Shown: positions 1 through 10,030, counted from the first letter of the stretch. The stretch is DNA of 64,000 nt from Citrobacter koseri ATCC BAA-895 (GCF_000018045.1 NC_009792.1:2976001-3040000); one strand, 5' to 3'. A program made the numbers and translations. The notes: generated by a model from the letters alone, not told the origin.

Positions 1-404
1 TCACCATTTTGCTGGTGCGCCAGCCGAGACGATTGCCTAAATGGATGCTTCCCGTGCTGGATGCCGTCGGCCTCGCGGTGTTCGTCGGTATCGGCGTCAA
101 TAAGGCGTTCCTTGCTGAAACAGGCCCGCTGGTCGCCATCTGTATGGGCGTGATTACCGGCGTCGGCGGCGGGATTATCCGCGACGTGCTGGCGCGTGAA
201 GTGCCGATGATCTTGCGCACGGAGATTTATGCCACGGCCTGTATTATCGGCGGCATCGTGCATGCGACGGCGTTTTATACCTTTTCCGTGCCGCTGGAAA
301 GCGCCAGTATGATGGGGATGGTTGTGACGTTAATGATTCGTCTGGCCGCAATTCGTTGGCATTTAAAATTACCGACGTTTGCTCTGGATGAGAACGGGCG
401 TTGA
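1..404 (+). CDS. yadS: YadS, TRIC-family membrane protein (5' end missing)
   Basis: This is the C-terminal 134 codons or so of a small integral membrane protein; the reading frame is open from base 3, so the true start lies before the window. The visible part has hydrophobic segments and the glycine-rich stretch GVITGVGGGIIRDVLARE, typical of bacterial TRIC/UPF0126 proteins such as E. coli YadS, which are trimeric cation channel homologues. Its position beside erpA and clcA matches E. coli. The cellular role in enterics is not established. A TTG at 9 is an internal leucine codon, not the start. A BIME follows the stop directly. Confidence 0.9.
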   Translation, partial: TILLVRQPRRLPKWMLPVLDAVGLAVFVGIGVNKAFLAETGPLVAICMGVITGVGGGIIRDVLAREVPMILRTEIYATACIIGGIVHATAFYTFSVPLESASMMGMVVTLMIRLAAIRWHLKLPTFALDENGR

Positions 405-410
405 TTTCAC

Positions 411-505
411 TGCCCGATGGCGCTGACGCTTATCGGGCCTACATTCAGGAACGCAGCAACACGCACCGTAGGCCGGATAAGACGCCCTGCGTCGCCATCC
501 GGCAA
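411..505. repeat. BIME (two REP units) between yadS and erpA
   Basis: Two inverted REP-type palindromes lie in the convergent gap between yadS and erpA. One has the core GCCCGATGGCGC...TATCGGGCCTAC and the other GGCCGGATAAG...CGCCATCCGGC. Such units form stem-loops that stabilise upstream RNA 3' ends and can bind gyrase or IHF. Confidence 0.9.
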
Positions 506-509
506 TACA

Positions 510-854
510 TCAGATACTAAAGGACGAACCACACCCGCAGGTGCTTTTCGCATTCGGGTTGGTGACCACAAAGCGGGAACCTTCCAGACCTTCGGTGTAA
601 TCGACAGCGCCGCCTACCAGATATTGCAAGCTCATCGGGTCAACCACCAGGCCAACACCCTGCTTCTCGATGGTCATATCACCTTCGTTCACCTGATCAT
701 CAAAGGTAAAACCGTACTGGAAACCGCTGCAACCACCGCCGGTGATATACACGCGCAGTTTCAGATTCGGGTTATCTTCGTCAGCGATCAGGCTTTTTAC
801 TTTCTTGGCTGCTGCTTCAGTAAATTGCAGTGGCAGCGCTACGTCATCACTCAT
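510..854 (-). CDS. erpA: Iron-sulfur cluster insertion protein ErpA
   Basis: A-type Fe-S carrier of 114 residues that delivers clusters to apo-enzymes, including IspG/IspH of isoprenoid synthesis. The three ligand cysteines are visible at residues 42 (GGGCSGF) and 106 and 108 (CGCG near the C terminus). The frame is open 15 codons further upstream, but the start at MSDDVALPL is chosen because it gives the family length and matches E. coli ErpA. It lies downstream of clcA on the same strand, with its own likely promoter in the 80-bp gap. Confidence 0.97.
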   Translation of the reverse strand: MSDDVALPLQFTEAAAKKVKSLIADEDNPNLKLRVYITGGGCSGFQYGFTFDDQVNEGDMTIEKQGVGLVVDPMSLQYLVGGAVDYTEGLEGSRFVVTNPNAKSTCGCGSSFSI

Positions 855-887
855 TTTTTGCTCCAAACGACATTGGCAATTGGGCAA

Positions 888-893
888 ATTATA
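888..893 (-). promoter_or_regulatory. Probable -10 element of the erpA promoter
   Basis: A perfect TATAAT on the minus strand sits about 34 bases before the erpA start codon, giving a leader of roughly 27 nt. No good -35 hexamer is seen at 16-18 bp, so an activator may be needed. IscR regulates erpA in E. coli, but I could not define an IscR site with confidence here. Confidence 0.5.
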
Positions 894-934
894 ACCCAAT
901 CGTTATGGCATTATCTAATACCCTGGTATTTCAT

Positions 935-2356
935 TCAAGTATTCTCACCAGCGACCGACCGCTGGCTTTTTGCCGCCTGCTCCGCATCCTGTTTCGCCAG
1001 CGTGCGCGCAAGGATGGTGGAGTATAGCGGTTTTCCGCCCATAAATTGTGCTAATAGTGTTGCGCCAAGACAGGTAATAATCATTGGCAAAATGAGCTGA
1101 TAGTTATCGGTCATCTCCAGCACTAACACGATTCCCGTTAAAGGCGCACGCACCGACGCCGCCAGCAACGCGCCCATTCCGGCAATCGCGAATGTTCCGG
1201 CTTCCAGATGGTACTGCGGAAAACACGCCGCAGCCGCCATACCAAATGCGGTGCCGAGCAACGTCCCCAGCGCCAGCATTGGCGCAAAAATTCCGCCCGG
1301 CGCGCCGGATGAGAAACAAAGCAGCGTGGTAAGGACGCGGGCGATAAAAATAAACAGCAGCAGGCCTACGCTGTAATTCCCCGCCGCCGCAATGGGGATC
1401 AAATTAAATCCACCGCCCGCCGCTTCCGGCTCAATTAAGCCGAGAATACCGCACAGGCCGCCGATCGCGCCGCCCATCAGAACCCACTTTTTGATTTCGC
1501 CGCCGTGAAAACGCTGGAACATATCCTGAGTGCGCAATACCAGGTGATTGAACAGCGGCCCGACGCAGCCAAAAATCATGCCGAGGATTAAATATAACCA
1601 TAGCGTATTAACCGGTGCGTTTGAGAGCTTCCCGACCTCAATAATCGGCGCTTCACCGTTAAAAATACGAAACACAATGCTCGACATGATCACGCCCGTA
1701 AACACGGCTTTGATCGAAATTAAATTGTAGCGAAACTGCGGGCGCATCTCTTCGATGATAAATAAGATCCCCGCCAGCGGCGCGTTAAAGGCTGCCGATA
1801 ACCCTGCGGCCGCGCCGGTTGCCAGTAAGGTGTGACGCGCCTCGGCGCTACGCATACGGAAGAGATCCAGCACCATCCGCCCGATATTGCCCCCGATTTG
1901 TACCGTCGGCCCTTCCCGCCCCAGCACCATGCCAGCGCCCAGCGTTCCCATACCGCCCACAAATTTCACCGGCAGCACGCGCCACCAGCGAACAGGACGC
2001 AACTCTTCCAGCGCGCCTTCTATTTCCGGGATGCCCGACCCACCGGCTTCCGGCGCAAACTTACGCACCAGAAAATAACCGACCATCGCCAGCAGCGCAG
2101 AGAGGATAAAGGCCAGCGGCCAGACCAGAATCGCGTAATCGGCCGTCTGAACGAGCGCGCCGATGCGTAAGTTCTGCACCCAGGTCACGGCTTTCTCAAA
2201 CGCAACGCCAATAAGACCCGTGACGGTGCCGACCACCGCCGCCGTTAATAAGATGGCCAGCGGTGTTTTATCCCGCTGAAGTAGTCTGCGGATCAGATCC
2301 CCGCGCCGTAAGCGCACAACTTGCTGTGCTTCGAAAGTGGGAGTGTCTGTGTTCAT
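935..2356 (-). CDS. clcA: H+/Cl- exchange transporter ClcA
   Basis: Inner-membrane CLC antiporter of 473 residues, exchanging two chloride ions for one proton; in E. coli it supports extreme acid resistance. The selectivity-filter motifs are present: GSGIPE near residue 106, GREGP near 146 with the gating glutamate (Glu148 by E. coli numbering), and GIFAPM further on. The internal proton glutamate (Glu203 in E. coli) is in the FIIEEM segment. Length is identical to E. coli ClcA. It is transcribed toward erpA and diverges from hemL across a 170-bp gap. The C-terminal tail is hydrophilic. Confidence 0.97.
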   Translation of the reverse strand: MNTDTPTFEAQQVVRLRRGDLIRRLLQRDKTPLAILLTAAVVGTVTGLIGVAFEKAVTWVQNLRIGALVQTADYAILVWPLAFILSALLAMVGYFLVRKFAPEAGGSGIPEIEGALEELRPVRWWRVLPVKFVGGMGTLGAGMVLGREGPTVQIGGNIGRMVLDLFRMRSAEARHTLLATGAAAGLSAAFNAPLAGILFIIEEMRPQFRYNLISIKAVFTGVIMSSIVFRIFNGEAPIIEVGKLSNAPVNTLWLYLILGMIFGCVGPLFNHLVLRTQDMFQRFHGGEIKKWVLMGGAIGGLCGILGLIEPEAAGGGFNLIPIAAAGNYSVGLLLFIFIARVLTTLLCFSSGAPGGIFAPMLALGTLLGTAFGMAAAACFPQYHLEAGTFAIAGMGALLAASVRAPLTGIVLVLEMTDNYQLILPMIITCLGATLLAQFMGGKPLYSTILARTLAKQDAEQAAKSQRSVAGENT

Positions 2357-2526
2357 CAGATGATCATTAATTGGTAATACAAATACAGAAGCGGCATTGT
2401 ACCCGCCTGTTTCGGGAAAATCCCCTGTAAATCGTCATGTTTCAAATGCGCAAAATGTTCATAACCTTCTGTGAATAACTTAGAATAAAGGGCATTCACT
2501 TTTTCTACGAACCAGGAACCCCATCC

Positions 2527-3807
2527 ATGAGCAAGTCTGAAAACCTCTACAGCGCAGCGCGCGAGCTTATCCCCGGCGGCGTCAACTCCCCTGTTCGCGC
2601 CTTCACTGGCGTGGGCGGCACCCCGCTGTTTATCGAAAAAGCAGACGGCGCGTATCTGTATGATGTCGATGGCAAAGCGTACATCGATTACGTCGGCTCC
2701 TGGGGTCCGATGGTGCTGGGCCATAACCACCCCGCCATCCGTAATGCAGTGATTGAAGCCGCTGCGCGCGGGCTGAGCTTCGGCGCGCCGACCGAGATGG
2801 AAGTTAAAATGGCGGAGCTGGTCACCGAACTGGTGCCGACTATGGACATGGTGCGGATGGTGAACTCCGGCACCGAAGCCACAATGAGTGCGATTCGCCT
2901 GGCGCGCGGCTTCACCGGTCGCGACAAGATCATCAAATTTGAAGGCTGCTACCACGGCCACGCCGACTGCCTGCTGGTGAAAGCGGGTTCCGGCGCACTG
3001 ACGCTGGGCCAGCCGAACTCACCGGGCGTTCCGGCTGATTTCGCCAGACATACCCTGACCTGCACCTATAACGATCTGGCTTCTGTACGCGCGGCGTTCG
3101 AACAATATCCGCAAGAGATTGCCTGTATTATCGTCGAGCCGGTGGCGGGCAATATGAACTGCATCCCTCCGCAGCCGGAATTCCTGCCGGGCCTGCGCGC
3201 CCTGTGCGACGAATTCGGCGCGCTGCTGATCATCGACGAAGTGATGACCGGTTTCCGCGTGGCGCTGGCGGGCGCACAGGATTATTACGGCGTAGTGCCG
3301 GATCTGACCTGTCTGGGCAAAATCATCGGCGGCGGCATGCCGGTAGGCGCATTTGGCGGACGCCGCGATGTGATGGACGCACTGGCGCCGACTGGCCCGG
3401 TTTACCAGGCGGGAACGCTTTCCGGCAACCCGATTGCCATGGCGGCGGGTTTCGCCTGCCTGACCGAAGTCGCCCAGCCGGGGATTCACGAGACGCTGGA
3501 CGAACTGACGACCCGACTGGCAGAAGGCCTGCTGGACGCCGCGCAGGAAGCCGATATTCCACTGGTGGTGAATCACGTCGGCGGTATGTTCGGCATCTTC
3601 TTTACCGATGCGGAATCCGTAAACTGCTATCAGGATGTAATGGCATGCGACGTTGAGCGCTTCAAACGTTTCTTCCACATGATGCTGGATGAAGGCGTTT
3701 ACCTGGCGCCGTCCGCCTTCGAGGCAGGTTTTATGTCCGTGGCGCACAGCATGGACGATATCAACAACACCATCGATGCCGCGCGTCGGGTATTTGCGAA
3801 GCTGTAA
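2527..3807 (+). CDS. hemL: Glutamate-1-semialdehyde 2,1-aminomutase
   Basis: PLP-dependent, class III aminotransferase-fold enzyme of 426 residues that converts glutamate-1-semialdehyde to 5-aminolevulinate, the committed precursor of heme, siroheme and cobalamin. The PLP lysine is Lys265 in [11 protein letters not shown], and the cofactor aspartate lies in [12 protein letters not shown]. The ATG at 2527 follows an AGGAACC-type ribosome site and gives the family length. The gene stands alone, divergent from clcA and convergent with fhuB, with a BIME at its 3' end. Cytosolic. Confidence 0.98.
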
Positions 3808-3814
3808 ATCGTCA

Positions 3815-3877
3815 TTGCCGGGTGGCGCTTACGCTTACCCGGCCTACATATGGCGCCGTAGGCCGGGTAAGGCACCA
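3815..3877. repeat. BIME between hemL and fhuB
   Basis: Two REP units in inverted order (GCCGGGTGGCGC...TACCCGGCCTAC, then GTAGGCCGGGTAAG) fill the convergent hemL/fhuB gap and end at the fhuB stop codon. Confidence 0.9.
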
Positions 3878-5860
3878 TTACCGGCTCTGCTTGCGTAACA
3901 AATAAATAAAATACGGCGCGCCGATAAACGTCGAGAGCAATCCCGCCGGGATCTGATACGGGAACAACACCATTCTGCCGCACCAGTCGGCAAAAACCAG
4001 CAGTATTCCCCCCGCCAGCGCCGACATAATCATATGCGGCATCGTGCGGCGAAAACCGAGCATCCGCGCGATATGCGGCGCCATCAGCCCAACGAAGCTC
4101 AGCGGCCCAATGGTCATCGTCGCGGTCGCCGTCAGACAGGCCGCCAGCAACAACAGCCCAACACGCGATGGCGTCAACGCGATACCCACCGCCCGCGCCG
4201 TCTCGCCGCCCAGCGGTAAAATGGTTAACCAGCGACGACACAGCGGCGTAATCGCCAGCAGAATCACCATCACAATGCCGGTGCGTACCACCTGTTCTTC
4301 CGACGCGTTGTAGGTCGAACCGGAGATCCAGGTCAGCACTCCCGCCATGCGCGGATCGCCGCTCGCCTGTAACATCATCAACAGCATCGTAAACGCCGTA
4401 CTGAGCGCCATCCCCGCCAGCAGCATACGGTGCGGAGAAAAGCCCCCGCGTCCTGCCGCGACCATGATGATCAGCAACGTCGCCGCCGCGCCGATGCTCC
4501 CGGCAGGCAGCAGCCAGCCAAAAGCGTTACCCGGCACCAGGAACAGCATCAGCACCACGCCGAACGCCGCGCCGGAGCTGATACCCAGCACTTCCGGGCT
4601 GGCCATCGGGTTTCCGGTCAGGCGTTGAATAATGCACCCCGCTACCGCCAGCATCACGCCCGCAATCAATGCCGCCAGAATACGCGGCCAGCGCCAGGGC
4701 ATCAGTTCATCCAGCAGCGCGCCGCTCGCCCAGTTCCAGCCGTGCGCGTCACGGCCAAAAGAGAGCGCCACGAACACCGCTAACAGCAGCACGACACCGC
4801 CTGCCAGCGCAAAACTCAGCACATGCTGGCGTTCCGCCGCTACGCGGTCATTGGCGTTCATTGCCGGCGCGCTCATGCTGCGCAGACGCGGCAGCAGCCA
4901 CAGCAACAGCGGCGCGCCAATCAGCGCCGTCACGGAACCCGTGGAGACCTCCATCCAGACGCGGGTCAGCCACAAAATGGTCTGATCGGAAAGCCAGAGG
5001 ATCAGCGCGCCAATCAGCGGCGCCAGCATCAGGCGCGCCAGTAAGCGACGCGCCCCAAGCATTTTCGCCAGCAGCGGGGCGAACAGGCCGATAAAGCCGA
5101 TAATCCCAACAGCGTTAACCAGCATCGCGCTAAGCACGATCGCCAGCGATAAAGCCGCCAGACGCGCCAGCGACAAGGCCAGCCCCAGATTGCGCGCCAC
5201 GCCGTCATCCAGCCCCATCAGGGTCATCGGACGCAGCAATAGCAAGGTGAGCATCACGCCGCCCAGCAGCTGCGGCCACAGCCTCTGCACCCCGCTCCAG
5301 TCGGTTTGCGTCAGCGTTCCGGTGCTCCACAGGAACATGCTTTGCAACTGGTCGTGGTGGAAAATCACCATCAGCTGGTTAATCGCCCCGCAATACAGGC
5401 TCACCACCAGACCGGCGAGAATCAGCGTAACCGGTGACAGGCGTTTTCCCCAGGCGACGCCAAACACCAGCGCCCCCACCACGCACGCGCCTGCCAGCGC
5501 CGCAAATTGCGTGGCCATCGCGCCGGGAATCGCCCATAGCGTCGTTACAGTAATCCCGAGCTGCGCCCCTGTCGCCACGCCGAGCGTCGTTGGCTCCGCC
5601 AGCGGGTTACGCAGCACCTGCTGGAACAATACGCCCACCAGCCCAAGTCCGGCCCCGACCAGCAAGGCGATCGCCAGACGCGGCAATAGGCTATAGTGGA
5701 AAATCATTTGCTCAATGCTGTCGATATCCGGCGACCAGAACGCTTGCTGCCACTGGCTGCGCGGCAATGCGATGGAGAAGTTAAACCAGGTCAGCCAGGC
5801 AGCGGCGATAAATAACACCGCCAGCAGCAACGCCGGAAATAGCGCAATACGTCGGCTCAC
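3878..5860 (-). CDS. fhuB: Ferric hydroxamate ABC transporter permease FhuB
   Basis: Inner-membrane permease of 660 residues, about twice the size of BtuC/FepD-type permeases because two homologous halves are fused (about residues 1-330 and 331-660), each with roughly ten membrane helices. With FhuC and FhuD it imports ferrichrome and other hydroxamate siderophores from periplasm to cytosol. Both halves carry the BtuC-family cytoplasmic GGxxxRxxG-like segments, for example GGETARAVGIAL in the C-terminal half. It is the last gene of fhuACDB and its ATG overlaps the fhuD stop by 4 bp, indicating translational coupling. Confidence 0.97.
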   Translation of the reverse strand: MSRRIALFPALLLAVLFIAAAWLTWFNFSIALPRSQWQQAFWSPDIDSIEQMIFHYSLLPRLAIALLVGAGLGLVGVLFQQVLRNPLAEPTTLGVATGAQLGITVTTLWAIPGAMATQFAALAGACVVGALVFGVAWGKRLSPVTLILAGLVVSLYCGAINQLMVIFHHDQLQSMFLWSTGTLTQTDWSGVQRLWPQLLGGVMLTLLLLRPMTLMGLDDGVARNLGLALSLARLAALSLAIVLSAMLVNAVGIIGFIGLFAPLLAKMLGARRLLARLMLAPLIGALILWLSDQTILWLTRVWMEVSTGSVTALIGAPLLLWLLPRLRSMSAPAMNANDRVAAERQHVLSFALAGGVVLLLAVFVALSFGRDAHGWNWASGALLDELMPWRWPRILAALIAGVMLAVAGCIIQRLTGNPMASPEVLGISSGAAFGVVLMLFLVPGNAFGWLLPAGSIGAAATLLIIMVAAGRGGFSPHRMLLAGMALSTAFTMLLMMLQASGDPRMAGVLTWISGSTYNASEEQVVRTGIVMVILLAITPLCRRWLTILPLGGETARAVGIALTPSRVGLLLLAACLTATATMTIGPLSFVGLMAPHIARMLGFRRTMPHMIMSALAGGILLVFADWCGRMVLFPYQIPAGLLSTFIGAPYFIYLLRKQSR

Positions 5861-6747
5861 GCTTTACCTCCCAGCGCATTATCCAGAATGCGCACGAAAC
5901 GCATGCTCGACAGCGTCGCGCCATAAAACCAGACGGCAGGCACGCGCTGAAAACGTCCGGCGCGCACAAACGGCATCGCCTGCCACAGCGGCGTCGCCAT
6001 CAGCGCAGCCATATCCGGGTTATTGCCGTGATCAAAACAGAGGACGTCAGCGTCTTTATAGGCCGCCAGCCGGTCGATACCAACCGCAGTGCTGCCCCAG
6101 AAATTGGTTTCCCCCTGCCAGGCATTGCGAATGCCGAACGCGTCCAGCGTCTCCTGGAATAAGCAGTTCGGGCCGAAAACCAGCATATGGCGCGGATCGA
6201 GCAACGTCATCAGCAGCAGAGGCCGGTCGCCACGCCGGGCAAAGCGCGGTTTCTGGCTGTCGATAAAGCTATCGTATTCCGCCAGATGGCGGCTGGCCGC
6301 AGACTCAAGATTAAGCAGTTGCGCCATTTCAATTAACGACTGACGCGCTACCGCTAACGGTTTTTTGCCGTCGCTGAAGCTAAAACCGCGCCCCGGCGCG
6401 ATACGCGCCAGCTTTTCAGGCGAAGGGCCATAGCCTGCCGACCAGACCATAAATGAGGGCTTCATTTCGGTCAGCAGTTCCAGATTAGGTTCGGTACGCA
6501 GCCCAACGTCAATGACCGACTCCGGCAATGCCGGCTCGTTAACCCACAGGCGATAATTGGGAATATCCGCCACGCCGTAAGGCATGATGCCGAGCGCTAA
6601 CAGCAGCTCTACCGGCAACCACTCCAGGGCGACAATACGATGAGGATCGACGGTTGCGGCCCGGGCTTGCCCCATTTGCCAGAGCAGAGGAGAAAGCGCC
6701 ATCGCCGTTAACAATCGACGTCGGGTAATAGAATGTAAACCGCTCAT
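5857..6747 (-). CDS. fhuD: Periplasmic ferrichrome-binding protein FhuD
   Basis: Substrate-binding protein of 296 residues of the helical-backbone (cluster A-III) class, which passes ferric hydroxamates from TonB-dependent receptors to FhuBC. The N terminus is a signal peptide with a twin-arginine-like TRRRLLTAMAL stretch and a cleavage region near QARAAT at about residue 30. The start codon overlaps the fhuC stop by one base (TAATG on the minus strand), and its own stop overlaps the fhuB start, so all three are tightly coupled. Confidence 0.97.
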   Translation of the reverse strand: MSGLHSITRRRLLTAMALSPLLWQMGQARAATVDPHRIVALEWLPVELLLALGIMPYGVADIPNYRLWVNEPALPESVIDVGLRTEPNLELLTEMKPSFMVWSAGYGPSPEKLARIAPGRGFSFSDGKKPLAVARQSLIEMAQLLNLESAASRHLAEYDSFIDSQKPRFARRGDRPLLLMTLLDPRHMLVFGPNCLFQETLDAFGIRNAWQGETNFWGSTAVGIDRLAAYKDADVLCFDHGNNPDMAALMATPLWQAMPFVRAGRFQRVPAVWFYGATLSSMRFVRILDNALGGKA

Positions 6748-7544
6748 TAATAGACAAAACTCACGGGTGCGGCGCCAGCCGGATGCGGCAAAATTCCCAT
6801 CGGGATGCCATAAATCAGCTCCAGCGTTTCACCACGCATCAACTCTGCTGGCGTTCCCTGGGCAATCATTTCGCCACCGCGCAGCGCCACCAGATAATCA
6901 CAGTAGCGGGCCGCCATGTTGATGTCGTGCAAAACGGCAATCACCGTCAGCCCACGCTGCTGGCTTAAGCGGTGCACCAGCGCCAGCACATCAACCTGAT
7001 GCGCGATATCCAGCGCGGAGGTGGGTTCGTCGAGTAGCAAACAGCGGCTATCCTGGGCCACCAGCATGGCGATCCACGCCCGCTGACGTTCCCCGCCGGA
7101 GAGGCTGTCCACCAGACGGTGCGCCAGTGGTTTTAGTCCCACCAGCGTAATCGCCTCTTCCACTTTTTCTCTGTCGGTTACGCCAAAACGACCCAACGCG
7201 CCGTGCCACGGATAACGCCCAATCGCCACCAGCTCGCGCACCGTCATCCCTTCCGCCTGCGGAAGCTGCTGCGGCAGATAGGCGACCTTGCGGGCAAACG
7301 CTTTACTGTTCCAGCTGTTCAACGGCTGATCGTCGAGCAACACGTCGCCTTCCGACGGCGGTTGATGCCGCCCCAGCATTTTCAGTAAGGTTGATTTACC
7401 TGAACCGTTGTGACCAATAAGCCCGGTAACTTTACCCACCGGAAAGGTCAGCGAAAGAGGATGTAGAAGCGTGCGGCCAGGCACACGAAAGGAGACATTA
7501 CGTAGGGCGAAAGTCGTGTCGGGACGGGTTATGTTTTCCTGCAT
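6747..7544 (-). CDS. fhuC: Ferric hydroxamate ABC transporter ATPase FhuC
   Basis: Cytosolic ATPase of 265 residues that powers FhuB. The Walker A motif GHNGSGKS is at about residues 44-51, the signature LSGGERQRAW at about 145-155, Walker B CLLLDEPTSALD at about 165-177, and the switch histidine in AVLHDINMA. An in-frame ATG three codons upstream (7553) exists; the start at MQENITRPD is preferred because it gives the family length. It follows fhuA after a 48-bp gap, so fhuA-C-D-B is one operon. Confidence 0.97.
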   Translation of the reverse strand: MQENITRPDTTFALRNVSFRVPGRTLLHPLSLTFPVGKVTGLIGHNGSGKSTLLKMLGRHQPPSEGDVLLDDQPLNSWNSKAFARKVAYLPQQLPQAEGMTVRELVAIGRYPWHGALGRFGVTDREKVEEAITLVGLKPLAHRLVDSLSGGERQRAWIAMLVAQDSRCLLLDEPTSALDIAHQVDVLALVHRLSQQRGLTVIAVLHDINMAARYCDYLVALRGGEMIAQGTPAELMRGETLELIYGIPMGILPHPAGAAPVSFVY

Positions 7545-7592
7545 AGCGGCCAACTTGTAAAGCGGGCACGGCGAACCGTGCCCAAAGAGAAA

Positions 7593-9842
7593 TTAGAAAC
7601 GGAAGGTTGCGGTTGCAACGACCTGACGCTCCGCGCCCCAGAAGCAGCCATAGGTGTTAAAGCAGCTTGCGACGTACTCACGGTCAAACAAGTTGTTCAC
7701 ATGCAGCGCCACGTTAGACCCAGCCATACCAACGCGCGCCAGATCGTAACGTACTAACGCATCCACCAGCGTATAGCTCCCCACTTTGAAGGAGTTTGCC
7801 GGATCGCCATAGCTGGAGCCAGTATAACGAACACCCGTACCCAACGTCAGCCCGGAAAGCGCGCCGTCATAGAGGGTGTAATCACCCCACAATGATGCCA
7901 TATGTTTAGGCACCTGAGCAGGCGTGTTGCCTTTGTAGCTGGTGTCGGTAGTGTATTCCGCATCGGTATAGGTATAAGAACCAACCACGTTGACGCTTGC
8001 AGACAGCGCGGCTTTCGCTTCAATTTCCACACCACGTGAACGAATTTCACCGCCTTCGACTGACCAGGACGATCCATTCGGGTCGGGCATCAGATTGTTG
8101 GTTTTGGTGAGCTGATACACTGCACCGGTAATCACGATCGGACGATCGCTCGGCACGTATTTCACGCCAGCTTCGTACTGCTTACCTTTGGATGGAGCAA
8201 AGATATTACCGCTTTCCCCCGTCTGCGAAGCCGGTTCAAACGACTCGCTATAGCTGAAATACGGGGTTACGCCATTGTCGAACAGGTAGTTAACACCGCC
8301 ACGCCAGGTGAACTGTTTGTCATCGCGCTTATCGGTAGTACCGTAAACACGGTTGAAGGACTCCTGGTCAGCCCAGTCATAACGACCACCCAGGGTAACC
8401 AGCACCTTATCCCATTGCATCTGATCCTGCACGTACAAGCCAGTCTGCTTCTGCTTGTTCAGCACTTTGTAAGGGCCTGAAGGGCCAGGGTGTGAGCCAA
8501 AATCGAAGTCACTGCGATCAAGGTTATAGATGTCGGACGGCGTTACAGAACCAGCATAGCCAAACCAGGAGTCAATATCGTTACGCATACGCATAAAGTC
8601 AACGCCGGTCAGCAGCGTGTGATCCACATCGGCCGTTGCAAACTTGCTTTGCAGTTGGGTATCGACAGCGAAGTTCTGCAATTTCTCATTATCGATAACG
8701 TACTGACGAGTCAGCGTATGACCCCAATCTGACTGAGGAACGCTGGCGCAAGGACTATTAGCCGGATCCTTTGTATAGAGCGGATCGGAGCACATACCGT
8801 AGCCATACACGCTGTTCTGCGAGACTTTATTTTGCGCGTAACGCAGGTTCTGACGCACGGTAAAGGTGTCGTTAAATTCGTGGTCGAAGCTGTAGCCCAC
8901 CATCTTCTCGTTACGAGAATAGGTATTGTTGTTCGCACCTTCGTTGAAATCGGTAGAGAGACGCTTACCGTTCGGTAACTTAGTCACTGTCCCTTCTTTC
9001 GGCAGCCAGCCGTAATAACCTGTTTCCGGTTCATTCTGGAAATAAGACAAGAAGGTAAAGTTGGTTTTATCATTCGGACGCCAGCTGAAAGATGGCGCAA
9101 TGGCATAACGCTGTTCTTCTGCACCTTGCTGCTGGGCATTCGCAGAACGCGCAAGGCCGGTTAAGCGATAAGAGTAAACACCATCGTCATCCAGAGCATC
9201 ACTAAAGTCAAAACCGGTCTGGAACAGGCTGTCGGTGCCCATCTTGAACTGAACTTCTTTCAGCGGTTCCGTGGTTGGACGCTTGCTGACCATATTCAAC
9301 AAACCACCAGGGTTGCTTTTTCCGTAGAGAACGGAAACCGGGCCGCGCATGACTTCAGCGCGCTCCAGCATATAAGGGTCAATCACCGCATCATTGTAAA
9401 AGTTACCCTGCATCTTCAGGCCATTCAGATAGTTGTTCTGACTTTGGCCGTCAGCGGCGAAACCGCGGATGATCAGGTAATCATAAGTGTTAGACGCGCC
9501 ACGGGTGCCCACGGCAACACCAGGAGTGTAGCTGAGCGCCTCTTTCACAGATTTAGGCTGATGCAGCGCCATCTCCTCGGCAGTTACCACAGAAATAGAC
9601 TGTGGCACCTTTTGAATGGGGGTATCCGTTTTGGTCGCTGTGGCGGATTGTCTGGCCGCGATGGTCGCCGCCGGCCCCCAGGCACTTTCCTGCTGGGCAG
9701 GTGCAGCGGTTACGGTGATAGTTTCTTCTTTCGGTTCAACCGCCGCCTGTGCATAGACAGACATGCCGCTAACCGCTGTGGCTACTACGACTGCGATTTT
9801 ACGCAGCGAAGAGTTTGGCTGAGCAGTTTTAAGACGCGCCAT
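7593..9842 (-). CDS. fhuA: TonB-dependent ferrichrome outer-membrane receptor FhuA
   Basis: Outer-membrane receptor of 749 residues that takes up ferrichrome using TonB-ExbBD energy; in enterics it is also a receptor for phages such as T5 and ES18. After a signal peptide of about 33 residues ending in VYAQA, a TonB box-like EETITVTAAP follows. Next come the plug domain (about residues 60-190, with QKVPQSISVVT) and a 22-strand barrel ending in the outer-membrane signature TATFRF. The frame is open 32 codons further upstream, but the start at MARLKTAQ is chosen for its signal peptide and for the Fur box that would otherwise fall inside the gene. Confidence 0.97.
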   Translation of the reverse strand: MARLKTAQPNSSLRKIAVVVATAVSGMSVYAQAAVEPKEETITVTAAPAQQESAWGPAATIAARQSATATKTDTPIQKVPQSISVVTAEEMALHQPKSVKEALSYTPGVAVGTRGASNTYDYLIIRGFAADGQSQNNYLNGLKMQGNFYNDAVIDPYMLERAEVMRGPVSVLYGKSNPGGLLNMVSKRPTTEPLKEVQFKMGTDSLFQTGFDFSDALDDDGVYSYRLTGLARSANAQQQGAEEQRYAIAPSFSWRPNDKTNFTFLSYFQNEPETGYYGWLPKEGTVTKLPNGKRLSTDFNEGANNNTYSRNEKMVGYSFDHEFNDTFTVRQNLRYAQNKVSQNSVYGYGMCSDPLYTKDPANSPCASVPQSDWGHTLTRQYVIDNEKLQNFAVDTQLQSKFATADVDHTLLTGVDFMRMRNDIDSWFGYAGSVTPSDIYNLDRSDFDFGSHPGPSGPYKVLNKQKQTGLYVQDQMQWDKVLVTLGGRYDWADQESFNRVYGTTDKRDDKQFTWRGGVNYLFDNGVTPYFSYSESFEPASQTGESGNIFAPSKGKQYEAGVKYVPSDRPIVITGAVYQLTKTNNLMPDPNGSSWSVEGGEIRSRGVEIEAKAALSASVNVVGSYTYTDAEYTTDTSYKGNTPAQVPKHMASLWGDYTLYDGALSGLTLGTGVRYTGSSYGDPANSFKVGSYTLVDALVRYDLARVGMAGSNVALHVNNLFDREYVASCFNTYGCFWGAERQVVATATFRF

Positions 9843-9868
9843 TGGTATATCTCTAATGAAAAGTGAAT

Positions 9869-9893
9869 GATAACGTAAACGAGAATTATTCTT
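9869..9893. promoter_or_regulatory. Candidate Fur box upstream of fhuA
   Basis: The AT-rich stretch ending about 27 bases before the fhuA ATG contains GAGAATTATT and GATAACG elements. One 19-base alignment (9875-9893) matches the Fur consensus GATAATGATAATCATTATC at 12 of 19 positions, and an overlapping one (9869-9887) at 11. Fur repression of fhuACDB under iron-replete conditions is established in E. coli; the exact box here is inferred. Confidence 0.55.
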
Positions 9894-10030
9894 ATGACCG
9901 CAGCATAATATTCGAAACGTTGGCGCGATAGCAAGCAATACGCGCCCCTATCAAAACTAAGGGGTTAAGAAATAACCAGATGAAAAGGAAGGGTTAATGA
10001 TTTAGGCTGGAATGTTATTCTGCGGAAATT

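Noticed and set aside
411..505. Repeated palindromes considered as a CRISPR array
   Set aside because: They are REP/BIME units scattered singly through the window, not regular direct repeats with spacers; no cas genes occur.
417..1100. Plus-strand open frame covering the BIME and the antisense of erpA
   Set aside because: Overlaps the certain erpA gene and a REP element; its translation has no known features.
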